DNA of 64,000 nt from the NCBI RefSeq assembly GCF_008064635.1, contig NZ_VRYZ01000008.1, forward strand, positions 1-64,000. The letters are read 5' to 3'. The notes beneath the pieces were generated by a model. The model saw nothing but the letters and a program-made list of their open reading frames with translations, was not told where the DNA came from and ran no database searches. The translations under genes were made by a program, and so were the position numbers. This DNA comes from Parahaliea aestuarii (lineage in GTDB: Bacteria > Pseudomonadota > Gammaproteobacteria > Pseudomonadales > Halieaceae). Shown piece by piece: positions 16,828-29,842 of this stretch (position 1 is the stretch's first letter; every line of letters begins with the position of its first letter).

Positions 16828-18948
16828 TCAGAAGGTCCACTCCACACCCACCGATGCGGTGCGGGGCTTGTTCGGCCGGGCTCCGTCGGGCTGGCGCGAG
16901 ACGATGGCCTGCTCGTCGAAGGCGTTTTCAAGCTTGAAGAACACCGCCATCTCCGGGGTGTATTCCAGGCGGCTGATAAAGTCCACCACCAACAGGTCTT
17001 CACTGCGGTCAAAGCGGCTGCCGCCGTTATTGCAACCCACGTCCATGCACATTTCGTCGATGTACTTGGCCACCAGGTAATTGTTCCAACCCATCGCCGT
17101 TTCCAGGCCGGCGCGCAGGCTGAAGATATTCTCCGGCACTGAAGCCAGCCAGTCGCCATCTTCAAAACCGGTTGCCTGATTGTCGTCGCTGATCGCAGCG
17201 TCGGTGTAGGTGTACACCAGGTTCAGGGGAATGCTCATGCCGCCGGCGTCAAGCACCGTCCCTACCTGCAGCTCAGCCCCCTGAATCAGGGCTTCGCCGG
17301 TATTGAACGAACCAGAGGTGGCGCCGTTGCTGCAGGGGCTGGCGTTGGAGCAGTTCTCGGTCTTGTTGTCGAAATCACTGTAAAAGCCGATCAGTTCCAG
17401 GAACCAGTCGCCGTTGTAGCGCAGGCCCGCTTCCCAGTTGTCGCTGGTTTCCGGCTCCTCGTTCTCTACCGCGCCGCCACCCAGGGGGGAAAAGCCGCGG
17501 TGAACACCGGCCAGCAACTGCCAGTTGCCGCTGAGGTCGTAGGTGAAAGATACGCCGGGCAACCACTCGTCACTGTTGTTGCCAATGCGGCCGGGAACGT
17601 CGGAACGTTCGGGTGTGCTGTACTGGCGCCGGCTGGATTCCACATCCTCGTAGCGCAGGGCGAGATTGACTTCGAGCACCTCATTGACCTGCCAGGTGTC
17701 CACCAGCCACAGGCTGACGGCATCCGCCTCCTCCAGGCGATTGTCACTACCCGTGGGCGCATCGATAACGCCGGTGAATACCAGCTCACCGTTGATCTGG
17801 TCGTAGAATTCCTCCGGCTGGTAGCGGTCCATTTCGTCTTCGTGGACTCGACCGCCTACAGCGAGCTGGTGAGCGCCCAGGTCCACGTCGAAATTCAGGT
17901 CGACACCGCGGGACTCATACTCGCGGTTGTTGTGTTTGTAGGCCAGACCAGTGGCATCCACGGTGCCGTCCAGAATGCCCTGGGCGGTGGCATCGCCCCC
18001 ATTGGCGGCCGTGATCAGGGCGTTGCCGCCGCCGAGCTTGAACCAGTCGCGGGCGAACTCGTTGTAATAGGCGATGGCGGACAGGTTGACCCGCTCGCCC
18101 AGCTCCCGGCGATAGGTCAGGTTGTAGCCCTGGTGGTCGTTGTCCATCTCGTCGATGCTGGACAGGCCGTAGCGGCGATCCGGGTCGCGGTCAAAGTCGC
18201 TATCGGTCAGGCCGAGGTAGGTTTCGTCAGAAATCTCTGTGGAATACTGGGCCTTGAACAGCAGGCTCTGCCGCTCACCCTCCCAGCCCAGCTTCAGCAG
18301 GTAATCCTCAATGTCGTAGCCGGAGCTGCGGCTACTGCGATCGATATCCTTGAAGCCGTCGCTGCGGCGCTGGGCGGTTTCCAGCAGAAAGCCGAACTCT
18401 CCCGCTCGGCCGCCGAATGAGGCCAGCAGGTCGACCTCGTCATGCTGTCCATAGCGGAAGTTGACGCTGCCCTGGTTCTGCCCGGGGATGGGGGTTGAGA
18501 CCATATTGATCACCCCGCCCGTGGTCTGGGGGCCGTAGCGCAGCAGGGGCGCGCCCTTGATGATCTCGATGCTGTTCATGCGCAGGGCGGTGGGAAAGTA
18601 GTAGGCCTCCGGGTTGGAATACGGCGCCGGAGCAATCATCACGCCGTCTTCCATCAGCGTCACTTTGGAAGCGCGCTCGGAGGTTGCACCGCGGATGCCG
18701 ATATTCGGGCGCAGGCCATAGCCATCCTCTTCCTGGATGTAGATCCCAGGCACTGTCTTGAGGAGCTGGTTGACGTCGTTGGCCGCCTCGATGCGAATCT
18801 GTTCAGAATCGACCAGGGCGCCGGAACCGGGCAGGGTCCTCGCCGCCTCCCGGGAGCCGACAATGGCGACTTCCTCGAGGGCCGATTCTGCCATCGCGGA
18901 GGTGGCAACAACACTGGCCAGGGCCAGTGCGAGGGGCGACTTCTTCAT
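16828..18948 (-). CDS. TonB-dependent outer-membrane receptor, FecA-like
   Basis: The protein has about 706 aa with a signal peptide (MKKSPLALALASVVATSAMA). A TonB-box-like start and plug domain follow: SREAARTLPGSGALVDSEQI, GIRGATSERASKVTLMEDGV and APAPYSNPEAYYFPTALRM. The last two are characteristic of FecA-type ferric dicitrate receptors. A beta-barrel follows, ending in aromatic W-T-F. It takes up a ferric chelate or another large ligand across the outer membrane. ATG 18948 fits the signal peptide better than ATG 18963. No fecIR regulators are adjacent, and the FecA N-terminal signalling domain is absent. The ligand is uncertain. Confidence 0.88.
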   Translation of the reverse strand: MKKSPLALALASVVATSAMAESALEEVAIVGSREAARTLPGSGALVDSEQIRIEAANDVNQLLKTVPGIYIQEEDGYGLRPNIGIRGATSERASKVTLMEDGVMIAPAPYSNPEAYYFPTALRMNSIEIIKGAPLLRYGPQTTGGVINMVSTPIPGQNQGSVNFRYGQHDEVDLLASFGGRAGEFGFLLETAQRRSDGFKDIDRSSRSSGYDIEDYLLKLGWEGERQSLLFKAQYSTEISDETYLGLTDSDFDRDPDRRYGLSSIDEMDNDHQGYNLTYRRELGERVNLSAIAYYNEFARDWFKLGGGNALITAANGGDATAQGILDGTVDATGLAYKHNNREYESRGVDLNFDVDLGAHQLAVGGRVHEDEMDRYQPEEFYDQINGELVFTGVIDAPTGSDNRLEEADAVSLWLVDTWQVNEVLEVNLALRYEDVESSRRQYSTPERSDVPGRIGNNSDEWLPGVSFTYDLSGNWQLLAGVHRGFSPLGGGAVENEEPETSDNWEAGLRYNGDWFLELIGFYSDFDNKTENCSNASPCSNGATSGSFNTGEALIQGAELQVGTVLDAGGMSIPLNLVYTYTDAAISDDNQATGFEDGDWLASVPENIFSLRAGLETAMGWNNYLVAKYIDEMCMDVGCNNGGSRFDRSEDLLVVDFISRLEYTPEMAVFFKLENAFDEQAIVSRQPDGARPNKPRTASVGVEWTF

Positions 18949-19045
18949 AATGTCTCCATGCAAGAGGCGCGCCCAGCGGGCGATGGGCGCATTCTTATAA
19001 AAGGAGACGAATAGTAATCGGATGTATTCTCATCTACAACAGAAA

Positions 19046-19084
19046 AGCCCGCCCGGCAGTATTCTGAGCGCTACCGGGCCGGCT
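19046..19084 (-). terminator. Intrinsic terminator after the lipoprotein gene
   Basis: On the minus strand AGCC-GG-CCCGGTA pairs with TGCCGGG-CG-GGCT, with one internal mismatch pair, and is followed by TTTTCTGTT. It lies about 20 bp after the stop of the lipoprotein gene and upstream of the TonB receptor gene, separating the two. Confidence 0.6.
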
Positions 19085-19104
19085 GTCATGCTCACCGGGC
19101 GAAG

Positions 19105-21297
19105 CTACCCTCCTCCGCTGTAACCATCGGTAAAGCAGGCGACGCCCGCGCCACAGGTATCGACGAACTTGCCCTCACCCTCAGGCCGCAGAAACTCAGA
19201 CTTCTGCCGCTGGGCAGCCGGTTCCTTGCGCGGCAGCGAGTGGGGGTCCTCGCCAAAATCGGGCTCGAAGGGCGCGGTATTGGTAATGGGAGGCGGGGCG
19301 GTGCCGCCGTCGTCGGCCCCGCCGCCCACCGGGCCATCGTCCCAGATGGTCAGCACCGAACCGGTAAAGTCACCCGCCGGCACCGGCTCCAGGGCCACGT
19401 AGGGATTGCTGTCCGGGTGGCGGCCCGGCTCAACCGCGGGTACCCGCAGCCTGGCCCCCAGCGAGCGCGCCATGAATTCCGCCGCCCACATGCTCACCTG
19501 GTGATCGCCATAGGCCACCTGCATCAGCACCGCGTGGCGCGGTGTATTGGGCAGTGGCGCCTGCTCGATGTGGTAGGCATAGCCGCTGGATTCGGCCCGG
19601 TCCCACAGCATCTGCACCATCGAAAGCAGCAGGCTCTGGTCCTTGATACTGGGGTAGCCACCGCCGTCCTCGCCGGTGCCGCTGCCGCTGAAGAAGGGCT
19701 TGTAGGCATCGAAATCGATGCTGCGCCGCAGCAGGAAGCTGTAGTTCATGCCGGGCACGCCGAGCACGCCCCGGGTCACATCCTGGATCACCCCCATCAG
19801 CGCGCCGCCGAGGATTCCGCCCTGGCTATTGCCGTCGTAGTACACCGTGGTGTGGTCGAACACGGCTTCGCCCCCGGCCTGAAAGAGCGGGTCAGCCACA
19901 AAGCCCTGCTCGTGCTTGAGCAGGCGGGCGAGGAACATGAAATTGAGCATACCCTGCTGCTGGCGATCAAAAAAAGGCGGCATCAGGCTGAAGTCCTGCA
20001 AGGCCGCGACGGCATAGCCCACATCCTCCCGGGCGAAGCCGCTCCAGTCGGTGGCGCAAAACAGCATCTGGTGGTCCAGGGCCATGATGTCCACGTTGTT
20101 GCCGGTACCGCCCTGCACTTCCGCCGCGCTGCCCAGCAGACCGTGGCCGTAAAGTGAGGGGCGCGCCACAGCCAGTGGAGGAGCGTCGAAATCTTCCGCC
20201 ACCGAGCGGGGAATGCGGCACACGAAGTTGGCCTCAAACAGGTTGTCGCCGCCCATGCGATCCGGCAGGCCGTCATCGGGTTCGCCGTAAAAGAAGCCGG
20301 AACCGGGGCCGCCATCCTCGCTGTCGAGGAAGTTGGGCACCATGAAGGTCCCCGCCACCTCGCGCGATATCTGCTCGTCCTCGCCATCCTGGCAGCCGTC
20401 GTCGCCGCAGGGGATGAAGTCGGTCACGCTGGTGACAGTGTATTCCGGCACCGCGCCGCCGAGGTCGGCGAAGGCCTCATCACGGATGTGCAACAGGCGG
20501 CCGGTGATGCTGTCCACGCTGGCCACGGTGAAGTCCCAGGCAAGATACAGCTCTTCCCGGGGGATACCGGCCTCGGCGAGGCTGGCGAAAATGTCCTCCA
20601 TCGCCTCGCGCCGCTCCTCGATGGCGGTGTTATCGGTGAGCGTGTCATCGCGATAGGCGGCGAACACTTCCGGTGCCGGAATCAATTCACCGTCCGCGTC
20701 ACGCAGGTTGCGCAGGGCCACGATGTAGCGTTCCCCGCGCTCGAACTGCACCATCGGGCGGATGATGAACAGCTGTTCCCCCGGGTCGTCGGTGTTGGCA
20801 TCGAGCTCGCCGAAAACCAGGTGCTGCTCACCGGTACCGGCGCGAATCACCACCACCGGCGAGTCCGGCGACAGGGATTGTTCCAGGTCGGTAATCGGCG
20901 GCACCCCGGTCTGGGCAAGGTCCAGACCCGGTATATGGGCCAGCAGCATCTGCGAGGGCGAGAAGCCATCGTTGCGATTGAGCTCCGCCGGGTCCACCCG
21001 GACATCCTGCCGGTTGGCGGGCAGGGACTCCCGGTTCAGGTTGACGCGGCGGCCGGTATCACTGCTCTCATCCGCCCGGGTCAGGGCGTCCGAGGGCCAG
21101 GGCAACAGGCAGTCACTGCTGTCGAGAATTTCGCAGCGGCCGGCATTGGGGGTGTCGATGCTGATGGTCGGTGGCGGTGGCGGCGGTGGTTCGGGGGGCA
21201 CAGGAGCCCGCGAATCACTACCGTCGGAGCAAGCGGTCATCAGGGCGATAGCCAGGGCCGCGAACGGGACGCGACTGCATTCTGTCATCCAGCGCAT
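19105..21297 (-). CDS. Large lipoprotein with alpha/beta-hydrolase-like elbow
   Basis: The 730 aa include a lipoprotein signal (ALAIALMTAC, Cys at about 23), a proline-rich tether (PVPPEPPPPPPPT) and a long extracytoplasmic part. A nucleophile-elbow motif G-N-S-Q-G lies in TVYYDGNSQGGILGGALMG, about two-thirds along, suggesting a serine hydrolase. Acidic, D-rich loops (CGDDGCQDGEDEQ; ANTDDPGEQ) may bind calcium. ATG 21297 follows AAGGAG. Similar large lipoproteins occur in marine gammaproteobacteria, but the substrate is unknown to me. A beta-lactamase-like hydrolase lies upstream on the same strand. Confidence 0.75.
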   Translation of the reverse strand: MRWMTECSRVPFAALAIALMTACSDGSDSRAPVPPEPPPPPPPTISIDTPNAGRCEILDSSDCLLPWPSDALTRADESSDTGRRVNLNRESLPANRQDVRVDPAELNRNDGFSPSQMLLAHIPGLDLAQTGVPPITDLEQSLSPDSPVVVIRAGTGEQHLVFGELDANTDDPGEQLFIIRPMVQFERGERYIVALRNLRDADGELIPAPEVFAAYRDDTLTDNTAIEERREAMEDIFASLAEAGIPREELYLAWDFTVASVDSITGRLLHIRDEAFADLGGAVPEYTVTSVTDFIPCGDDGCQDGEDEQISREVAGTFMVPNFLDSEDGGPGSGFFYGEPDDGLPDRMGGDNLFEANFVCRIPRSVAEDFDAPPLAVARPSLYGHGLLGSAAEVQGGTGNNVDIMALDHQMLFCATDWSGFAREDVGYAVAALQDFSLMPPFFDRQQQGMLNFMFLARLLKHEQGFVADPLFQAGGEAVFDHTTVYYDGNSQGGILGGALMGVIQDVTRGVLGVPGMNYSFLLRRSIDFDAYKPFFSGSGTGEDGGGYPSIKDQSLLLSMVQMLWDRAESSGYAYHIEQAPLPNTPRHAVLMQVAYGDHQVSMWAAEFMARSLGARLRVPAVEPGRHPDSNPYVALEPVPAGDFTGSVLTIWDDGPVGGGADDGGTAPPPITNTAPFEPDFGEDPHSLPRKEPAAQRQKSEFLRPEGEGKFVDTCGAGVACFTDGYSGGG

Positions 21298-21379
21298 GGG
21301 AACTCCTTATCGTTATATATTTCCCGGTTGCCCAGCCTACTGCCAGGCGGCGCAGCCTGCAATGTCGCGGCCCGGGGAG

Positions 21380-22597
21380 CTACTCCAGCGCCGCGTAGAC
21401 CATCGACTCCAACTGGCCGCGGAAGTTGAAGGTGCTGGAGGGCATCAACTGGGTCAGGAACAGCACGGTGAGGTCCTCTTCCGGGTCTACCCAGAACAAG
21501 GTGCTGGCCAGACCGCCCCAGAAGAAGCTGCCGGCGGAGCCGGGATAGCCATTGGCCACCGGGTCCAGCTTGGTGGCAAAGCCGAGGCCGAAGCCGACGC
21601 CTTCGTAGGCCGTTTCGCTGAAACTGCCGATGGCAAATTGCGACAGGTCCACATCCCCCGGCAGGTGGTTGCGGGTCATAAAATCCAGGGTGCGACTGCC
21701 GATGATGCGTTGGCCGTCCAATGTGCCGCCGTTCAGCAGCATCTGGCAGAAGCGGTAATAGTCGCCGGCGGTGGACAGCAGGCCACCACCGCCGGAAAAG
21801 AACTCACGACCGCTAAAGCGGCTGTCCTGGCCGTCGTCGTTCATCACCAGCTCTTTTTTCAGGTTGCGCTCGTAACAGCTGGCAAAGCGCGGCAGTTGCT
21901 CCGGGCGCACATTGAAGGTGGTGTCGCGCATGCCGAGCGGCTGGAAGATAACTTCTTCCAGGTAGTCTGGCAGCGGCCTGCCGCTGATCACCTCGACCAG
22001 GTAGCCGCAGACATCGGTGGCCAGTGAATAATTCCAGCGCTCCCCCGGCGAGAACTCCAGCGGCAGCTGCGCCAGTTGGTCAATCATGGACTTGAGCGTA
22101 TAACCGGGCGCTGGATTGCCCACCTGCAGCTTGCGGTAGGCATAGTCGATGTTGGATTCGCGCAGAAAATCGTAGGTCAGGCCCGAGGTGTGGGTGAGCA
22201 GGTCGCGCACCGTCATCGGCCGCTGGCAGGGCACCGTTTCGAACAGCGGGAAGGAGCCGGCCTTGCGCACCTGCAGATTGCGAAATTCCGGGATAAAACG
22301 GTGCACCGGGTCGTCCAGCGCAAACAGCCCGCGCTCGAACAGGGTCATCAGGGCCAGGGAGGTGACGGGCTTGGTCATGGAATAGATGCGGAACACCGTG
22401 TCTTCCGTCATCGGTTCGCCGCGGGCCAGGTCGCGCTGACCGGCGATGTCCAGGTAGCAGACCCTGCCCGCGCGAGCCACCAGGGTGATACTGCCGGGGA
22501 TTTTGCCGGGATCGATGTAGGCACGGCGCAGGTGTTCTCCCACGCGATTGAGCTGACGGCTGTCCAGGCCGACGGATTCAGGTGTGACCAGTTCCAT
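21380..22597 (-). CDS. Serine hydrolase, beta-lactamase/esterase EstB family
   Basis: The 405-residue class C beta-lactamase-fold protein has catalytic S-x-x-K in YSMTKPVTSLALMTLF, the second motif Y-S-L in GERWNYSLATDVCGYLVEVI and a later G-x-G region in FFWGGLASTLFWVDPEE. HTSGL near residue 130 is typical. No signal peptide is evident, so it is probably cytoplasmic and acts as an esterase rather than on beta-lactams. ATG 22597 follows GGGAG. The substrate is unknown. Confidence 0.88.
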   Translation of the reverse strand: MELVTPESVGLDSRQLNRVGEHLRRAYIDPGKIPGSITLVARAGRVCYLDIAGQRDLARGEPMTEDTVFRIYSMTKPVTSLALMTLFERGLFALDDPVHRFIPEFRNLQVRKAGSFPLFETVPCQRPMTVRDLLTHTSGLTYDFLRESNIDYAYRKLQVGNPAPGYTLKSMIDQLAQLPLEFSPGERWNYSLATDVCGYLVEVISGRPLPDYLEEVIFQPLGMRDTTFNVRPEQLPRFASCYERNLKKELVMNDDGQDSRFSGREFFSGGGGLLSTAGDYYRFCQMLLNGGTLDGQRIIGSRTLDFMTRNHLPGDVDLSQFAIGSFSETAYEGVGFGLGFATKLDPVANGYPGSAGSFFWGGLASTLFWVDPEEDLTVLFLTQLMPSSTFNFRGQLESMVYAALE

Positions 22598-22710
22598 GTG
22601 TTCTCCCCGGGGCTTTCTATTGTTGAGGTGGCAGTGTCGATGTTAATCGGCAAATAGACAACTGCGGCCAGCGGAAAATGGGGCCGGCCCGCAGCGGGCG
22701 ACCTGGCACC

Positions 22711-23322
22711 TCAGCAGCCGGAACGCAGATCCAGCGTCTTGAGGCGTTTGCGCAGCGCCGGGATCACCTCCCCTTCGAACCAGGGATTGCGACGCAGCCA
22801 GAGATTGTTGCGCGGTGAGGGGTGCGGCAGCGGGAAAAAGCGCGGCCCGACATCACGCCAGCGCTGCACGCGCTCGGTCAGAGTCTGCTTCGGCGCATCG
22901 AGGTAATATTGCTGGGCATAGCTGCCCACCAGTAGCACCAGCTCGATTTCCGGCATGCGTTCGAGCAGCGGGGCGTGCCACATGGGCGCACAGGCCGGGT
23001 CCGGCGGCAGGTCGCCGGATTTACCGCGGCCGGGGTAGCAGAATCCCATGGGCACAATGGCGATGCGGGATTCATCGTAGAACGCAGCCTTGTCCAGCTG
23101 CAGCCAGTCCCGCAGGCGGTCGCCGCTGGGGTCATCCCAGGGCACGCCACTGGCGTGCACTTTCGTTCCCGGGGCCTGGCCCACAATCAGCAGCCGCGCG
23201 CTGGCACTGGCGCGCAGCACCGGGCGCGGCCCCAGCGGCAGGCGATCTTCACAGTGGCGGCAGTCCCTCACCGCGGACAGCAGGTCGTGCAGGGGCAGGC
23301 TCGCAGATAGTTTCACAGTCAT
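22711..23322 (-). CDS. Uracil-DNA glycosylase family protein
   Basis: The 203-residue protein has the UDG-superfamily core: LLIVGQAPGTKVHASGVPWD (motif 1 G-Q-A-P-G), DPSGDRLRDWL and the late motif FPLPHPSPRNN. The N-terminal cysteine pair RDCRHCEDRLP and VPMGFCYPGRG resemble iron-sulfur-containing families, but only part of the usual four-cysteine set is seen. It probably removes damaged bases or belongs to the YqeY-adjacent 'UDG-like' group of gammaproteobacteria. Catalytic specificity cannot be read from the sequence. Confidence 0.82.
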   Translation of the reverse strand: MTVKLSASLPLHDLLSAVRDCRHCEDRLPLGPRPVLRASASARLLIVGQAPGTKVHASGVPWDDPSGDRLRDWLQLDKAAFYDESRIAIVPMGFCYPGRGKSGDLPPDPACAPMWHAPLLERMPEIELVLLVGSYAQQYYLDAPKQTLTERVQRWRDVGPRFFPLPHPSPRNNLWLRRNPWFEGEVIPALRKRLKTLDLRSGC

Positions 23323-23451
23323 GGATTCCGGGGCCCTACAACCTGTTCAAAAAGCGCGCAATCGTTTGCCCGTCCGCGGGCCTGCTGCTAATATCGCGCC
23401 CTCAAACCACCACCCCCAGAACCCACTGTTTTTCGACATACCGGAGCCCCC

Positions 23452-26346
<2,895 letters not shown>

Positions 26347-26459
26347 CTGTCTCGATAAATGGCGTTGACCGAATGCGCGACCGGTGGGCACAGGTGCTGA
26401 CCGAAATCGCGCCGCACTGCCGAGCTTCGCCAAACGCCAGAACGGAAGGCAACGCACCT

Positions 26460-29400
26460 GTGCGGATACAAGTTCTGCTACTGACATTGCTATTTCTGTG
26501 CCTTGCCTCTCAGGTTCAGGCCCAGTCTTCGGGCGGCTTCTCACTGCCGGGCATTTCCGAGCTGGAAAAGAAACTGACCGGTGATGGTGCCGGGAACGGC
26601 GAAGGGCAGCCGACCGGAGATGAAGCCGCCGCCGACAGTGGGCAGTACCGCGAAATCCTGGAGCAAACCCTGGCCCTGCGGCGTGAGATCGACGCCAACC
26701 GGGAAACTGTCGACGAACTCAAAACGCAGGAAAATCAGGCGCCACGCCAACGCGCCGAACTCCAGCAGGCACTCGACGATGCTCACCACCAGCAACAACA
26801 GGCCTGGCACAAACAGTATCGACAGCTTTCCCTGGCAGCACTGGTCGACGAACTCTCCCGGCAACTCGACGCGCTTGATGTAAACCAGCAGAAGCTGGCC
26901 GAGGTAAGCAGCGAGCTGACCCGTGCGCAAACCTTGCCGGAACAGGCCCAGACCACCATCAGCGACAGCCTTGCGCGAATGGACGACATCCACCGGCAGC
27001 TCAACCGCCGGAACATCAACCTCGACGAACTGGAACGGACCCGACTGCAGACCGAACTGGTCGCCCTGGAGACACGGATTCAGCTGCGCGATCAGGAGCT
27101 GTCCGTGGCCAGCACTCTGGAAGAACTGGCGTGGATGCGTAAACGGGTGCTGGAAGCTGATGAGGCGATCATCCAGGCACGCCTGGATGTGTTGCAGCCG
27201 ATGGTCAATCAACAGCGGGAGGAGACTCTCGGCCGGGATATTGATGCAGCCGACCCATCCCTGCCTGGCGAATTGGCCGAGCACCCGCGATTCAAGGAAT
27301 TCCAGGAGCACAATAACAGCCTGCGCGATCAAATCAGGCAGGCCAGTGATGATGTCAACGACCTGATCCGTGCGGGGGTCAATGCGGAGACCCGACTGGA
27401 CCGGGCGCGCTTGCTGTCGAGTACCGTCAACGATCAGATCAGCATGCTCGATGGCAGCCTGTTGCTCTCTCGCATTCTCTACGAGCAGCAAAAGAGCCTG
27501 CCCGAATACAGCCCCCGTGAAGGTCTGGACAAACAGATCAGCGATATCCGCCTGGAGCAGTTCGATATCCGACAGTCCATACAGGAACTGGAAAGCCAGG
27601 CGCCGGAACTGAACGACAGCAACATCGACCTGAGCGAAACTCAGCTGCGGCAGGTGCAGGATGCCCTGCAGCGCCTGCGTGATACCCGGCTGCAACTGCT
27701 CACCCAGCTCGACCAGGAACTGAGCCGCAAGCTCAACATCCTGGTGCGTCTGAACCTGTCCCAGCAGCAATTGCAACGCATCACCAGCGACCTGCATGAG
27801 ACCATTTCCGAGCAGACCTTCTGGATGCCCAGCGCCCAGCCTCTACCGTCGTGGATTCAGGGCTTTCCGGGCCAGGCCAGCGCGCAGCTGAAAGATATCC
27901 CCTGGTCCCACCTTGGTGAGGATGGCGGCAATCTGCTCAGGACCAAGTGGCCCTGGTTGCTCCTGCCGCTGTTATTCGCCAGCGCACTGTGGTTCTGGCG
28001 TCCCAAACTGCGTGCGCACATCCAGGCACTTAACGGCGACATCGGTATCCTGAAGCGGGACAGCCAGCTGCACACCCCCCGGGCGATCATCTACACCGCT
28101 GTGCTGAGTGCCCCGATTCCCCTGGCGCTGAGCCTGGTGGGCTGGGGCCTGTGGGCGCAGGTGGGCCCACTCGGTACGGTGCTCGGCGCCGCCCTGGCCA
28201 AAATCGCCTTGCTGTGGCTGGTGTTTGAACTGTGCTACAGGCTGCTGGCTCGCGACGGTATTGCGCAGCGGCATTTCCGCTGGAACCCGGCCGCCAATCT
28301 GGTGCTGCGCCGGCGCCTGCTGGTAGTGGGTCTGACCATGGTACCGATGACCCTGGTGATCGCCTTTGGCGAAGAATGGCCGGCGCAACTGAGTAACGAC
28401 CGCATTGGTCTGGTGACGATGATCGCCTGCTTGATGATCATCAGCGCGACGCTGACCCGGGCTGCCCTGGCCTATCAGGCGCGTCGTTATTCCAACGCGG
28501 TCAAGGGCGGAGCCGTGATACTTTGCTGCGGAGTGCCCCTGGCACTGGTGGCGCTGATCGCCATAGGCTATTACTTCACCGCGGTGCGCCTGTCCGGGCG
28601 TATGATCGATACCCTCTATCTGTTGCTGCTTTGGATACTGGTAGACGCTACCGTCGTCCGCGGCCTCGCGGTGGCCGCGCAGCGTCTGGCTTTTCAGCGT
28701 GCAGTAGCGGAACGGGAAGCGGAGCCCAGGGAAAACATAGAAGGTGTTGACGTCGAGGAGCCCCAGCTCGAACTGCAGCAGGTCAACCAGCAATCCCTGC
28801 GACTAATCCGGCTGGCGGTGTTGGGCCTGTTCGGCCTGCTGCTCTACTGGGTGTGGTCGGACGTAATCAACGCCTTTTCCTACACCGATACCATCGTGCT
28901 CTGGCAAAGCACCGAAGGCAGCGGCCTGAGCGCCACCAGCTCGCCGATCAGCCTGGGCGATGTCATAACGTCCCTGGCCATAGGCATCGCCACCTTCATG
29001 CTGGTGGCCAACCTGCCCGGGCTACTGGAAGTGCTGCTGCTGTCGCGTATGAACCTGCGCCAGGGCGCCAGTTACGCATTCACTACGCTCCTGTCCTATC
29101 TCCTGATTCTGATCGGGGTGATCGTCGCCCTCTCTACCCTGGGGCTCTCCTGGAGCAAGATGCAGTGGCTGGTGGCCGCCCTGGGTGTGGGCCTGGGCTT
29201 CGGGCTGCAGGAAATCTTCGCCAACTTTATTTCCGGCATCATTATCCTGTTCGAGCGCCCCATCCACATCGGCGACGTGATCACTATCGGTGATCTGTCC
29301 GGCACCGTCAGTCGCATCCGTACCCGCGCCACTACCATCATCGACTTCGAGCGCAAGGAGATCATCGTTCCCAACAAAATGTTCGTCACTGAACGGTTGA

Positions 29401-29798
29401 TCAACTGGACCCTCAGCGACACCGTCACCCAGTTGAGGATCAAGGTGGGGTTTGCCTACGGCTCCGACCTGCAGACCTGCCACGATCTACTGGCAAAGGT
29501 GGCCACGGAGAACCAACGTGTACTACGCGATCCGGAACCACTGATTCTGTTCATGGCTTTCGGCGCCAGCACCCTGGATCACGAACTGCGCGTCTACCTG
29601 GGCGAGATCGGCGACATCCTGTTCGCCACCGACGAGCTCAACCGGGCTATCGACAAAGCCTGTCGCGAGCGCGGCGTGGAAATTGCCTACAACCAGATCG
29701 GGGTGCACCTGCACTCCACCACCGACAACAGCGGGGCCGCCGGTGACAGCGACAAAAAAACGTCGGGGCGCCCGGGGAACGATGTTGACGACAATTAG
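26460..29798 (+). CDS. Large mechanosensitive channel, MscK/KefA-like
   Basis: The protein has about 1112 aa from GTG 26460 (GGAAGG upstream), where a signal peptide starts (VRIQVLLLTLLFLCLASQVQ). A long periplasmic coiled-coil region spans about residues 40-490. A block of about 10 membrane helices follows, then the MscS core with pore helix WLVAALGVGLGFGLQEIFAN and FISGIIILFERPIHIGDVIT. A cytoplasmic beta/alpha domain follows (VPNKMFVTERLINWTLSD). It releases solutes on hypo-osmotic shock and may sense ions like MscK. The frame runs upstream to 26373 but lacks the signal. Confidence 0.9.
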   Translation: MRIQVLLLTLLFLCLASQVQAQSSGGFSLPGISELEKKLTGDGAGNGEGQPTGDEAAADSGQYREILEQTLALRREIDANRETVDELKTQENQAPRQRAELQQALDDAHHQQQQAWHKQYRQLSLAALVDELSRQLDALDVNQQKLAEVSSELTRAQTLPEQAQTTISDSLARMDDIHRQLNRRNINLDELERTRLQTELVALETRIQLRDQELSVASTLEELAWMRKRVLEADEAIIQARLDVLQPMVNQQREETLGRDIDAADPSLPGELAEHPRFKEFQEHNNSLRDQIRQASDDVNDLIRAGVNAETRLDRARLLSSTVNDQISMLDGSLLLSRILYEQQKSLPEYSPREGLDKQISDIRLEQFDIRQSIQELESQAPELNDSNIDLSETQLRQVQDALQRLRDTRLQLLTQLDQELSRKLNILVRLNLSQQQLQRITSDLHETISEQTFWMPSAQPLPSWIQGFPGQASAQLKDIPWSHLGEDGGNLLRTKWPWLLLPLLFASALWFWRPKLRAHIQALNGDIGILKRDSQLHTPRAIIYTAVLSAPIPLALSLVGWGLWAQVGPLGTVLGAALAKIALLWLVFELCYRLLARDGIAQRHFRWNPAANLVLRRRLLVVGLTMVPMTLVIAFGEEWPAQLSNDRIGLVTMIACLMIISATLTRAALAYQARRYSNAVKGGAVILCCGVPLALVALIAIGYYFTAVRLSGRMIDTLYLLLLWILVDATVVRGLAVAAQRLAFQRAVAEREAEPRENIEGVDVEEPQLELQQVNQQSLRLIRLAVLGLFGLLLYWVWSDVINAFSYTDTIVLWQSTEGSGLSATSSPISLGDVITSLAIGIATFMLVANLPGLLEVLLLSRMNLRQGASYAFTTLLSYLLILIGVIVALSTLGLSWSKMQWLVAALGVGLGFGLQEIFANFISGIIILFERPIHIGDVITIGDLSGTVSRIRTRATTIIDFERKEIIVPNKMFVTERLINWTLSDTVTQLRIKVGFAYGSDLQTCHDLLAKVATENQRVLRDPEPLILFMAFGASTLDHELRVYLGEIGDILFATDELNRAIDKACRERGVEIAYNQIGVHLHSTTDNSGAAGDSDKKTSGRPGNDVDDN

Positions 29799-29842
29799 GT
29801 AGAGGCCGGGCGAGCAGCCACAGCCCCCCTTCAAGCCAGGCT

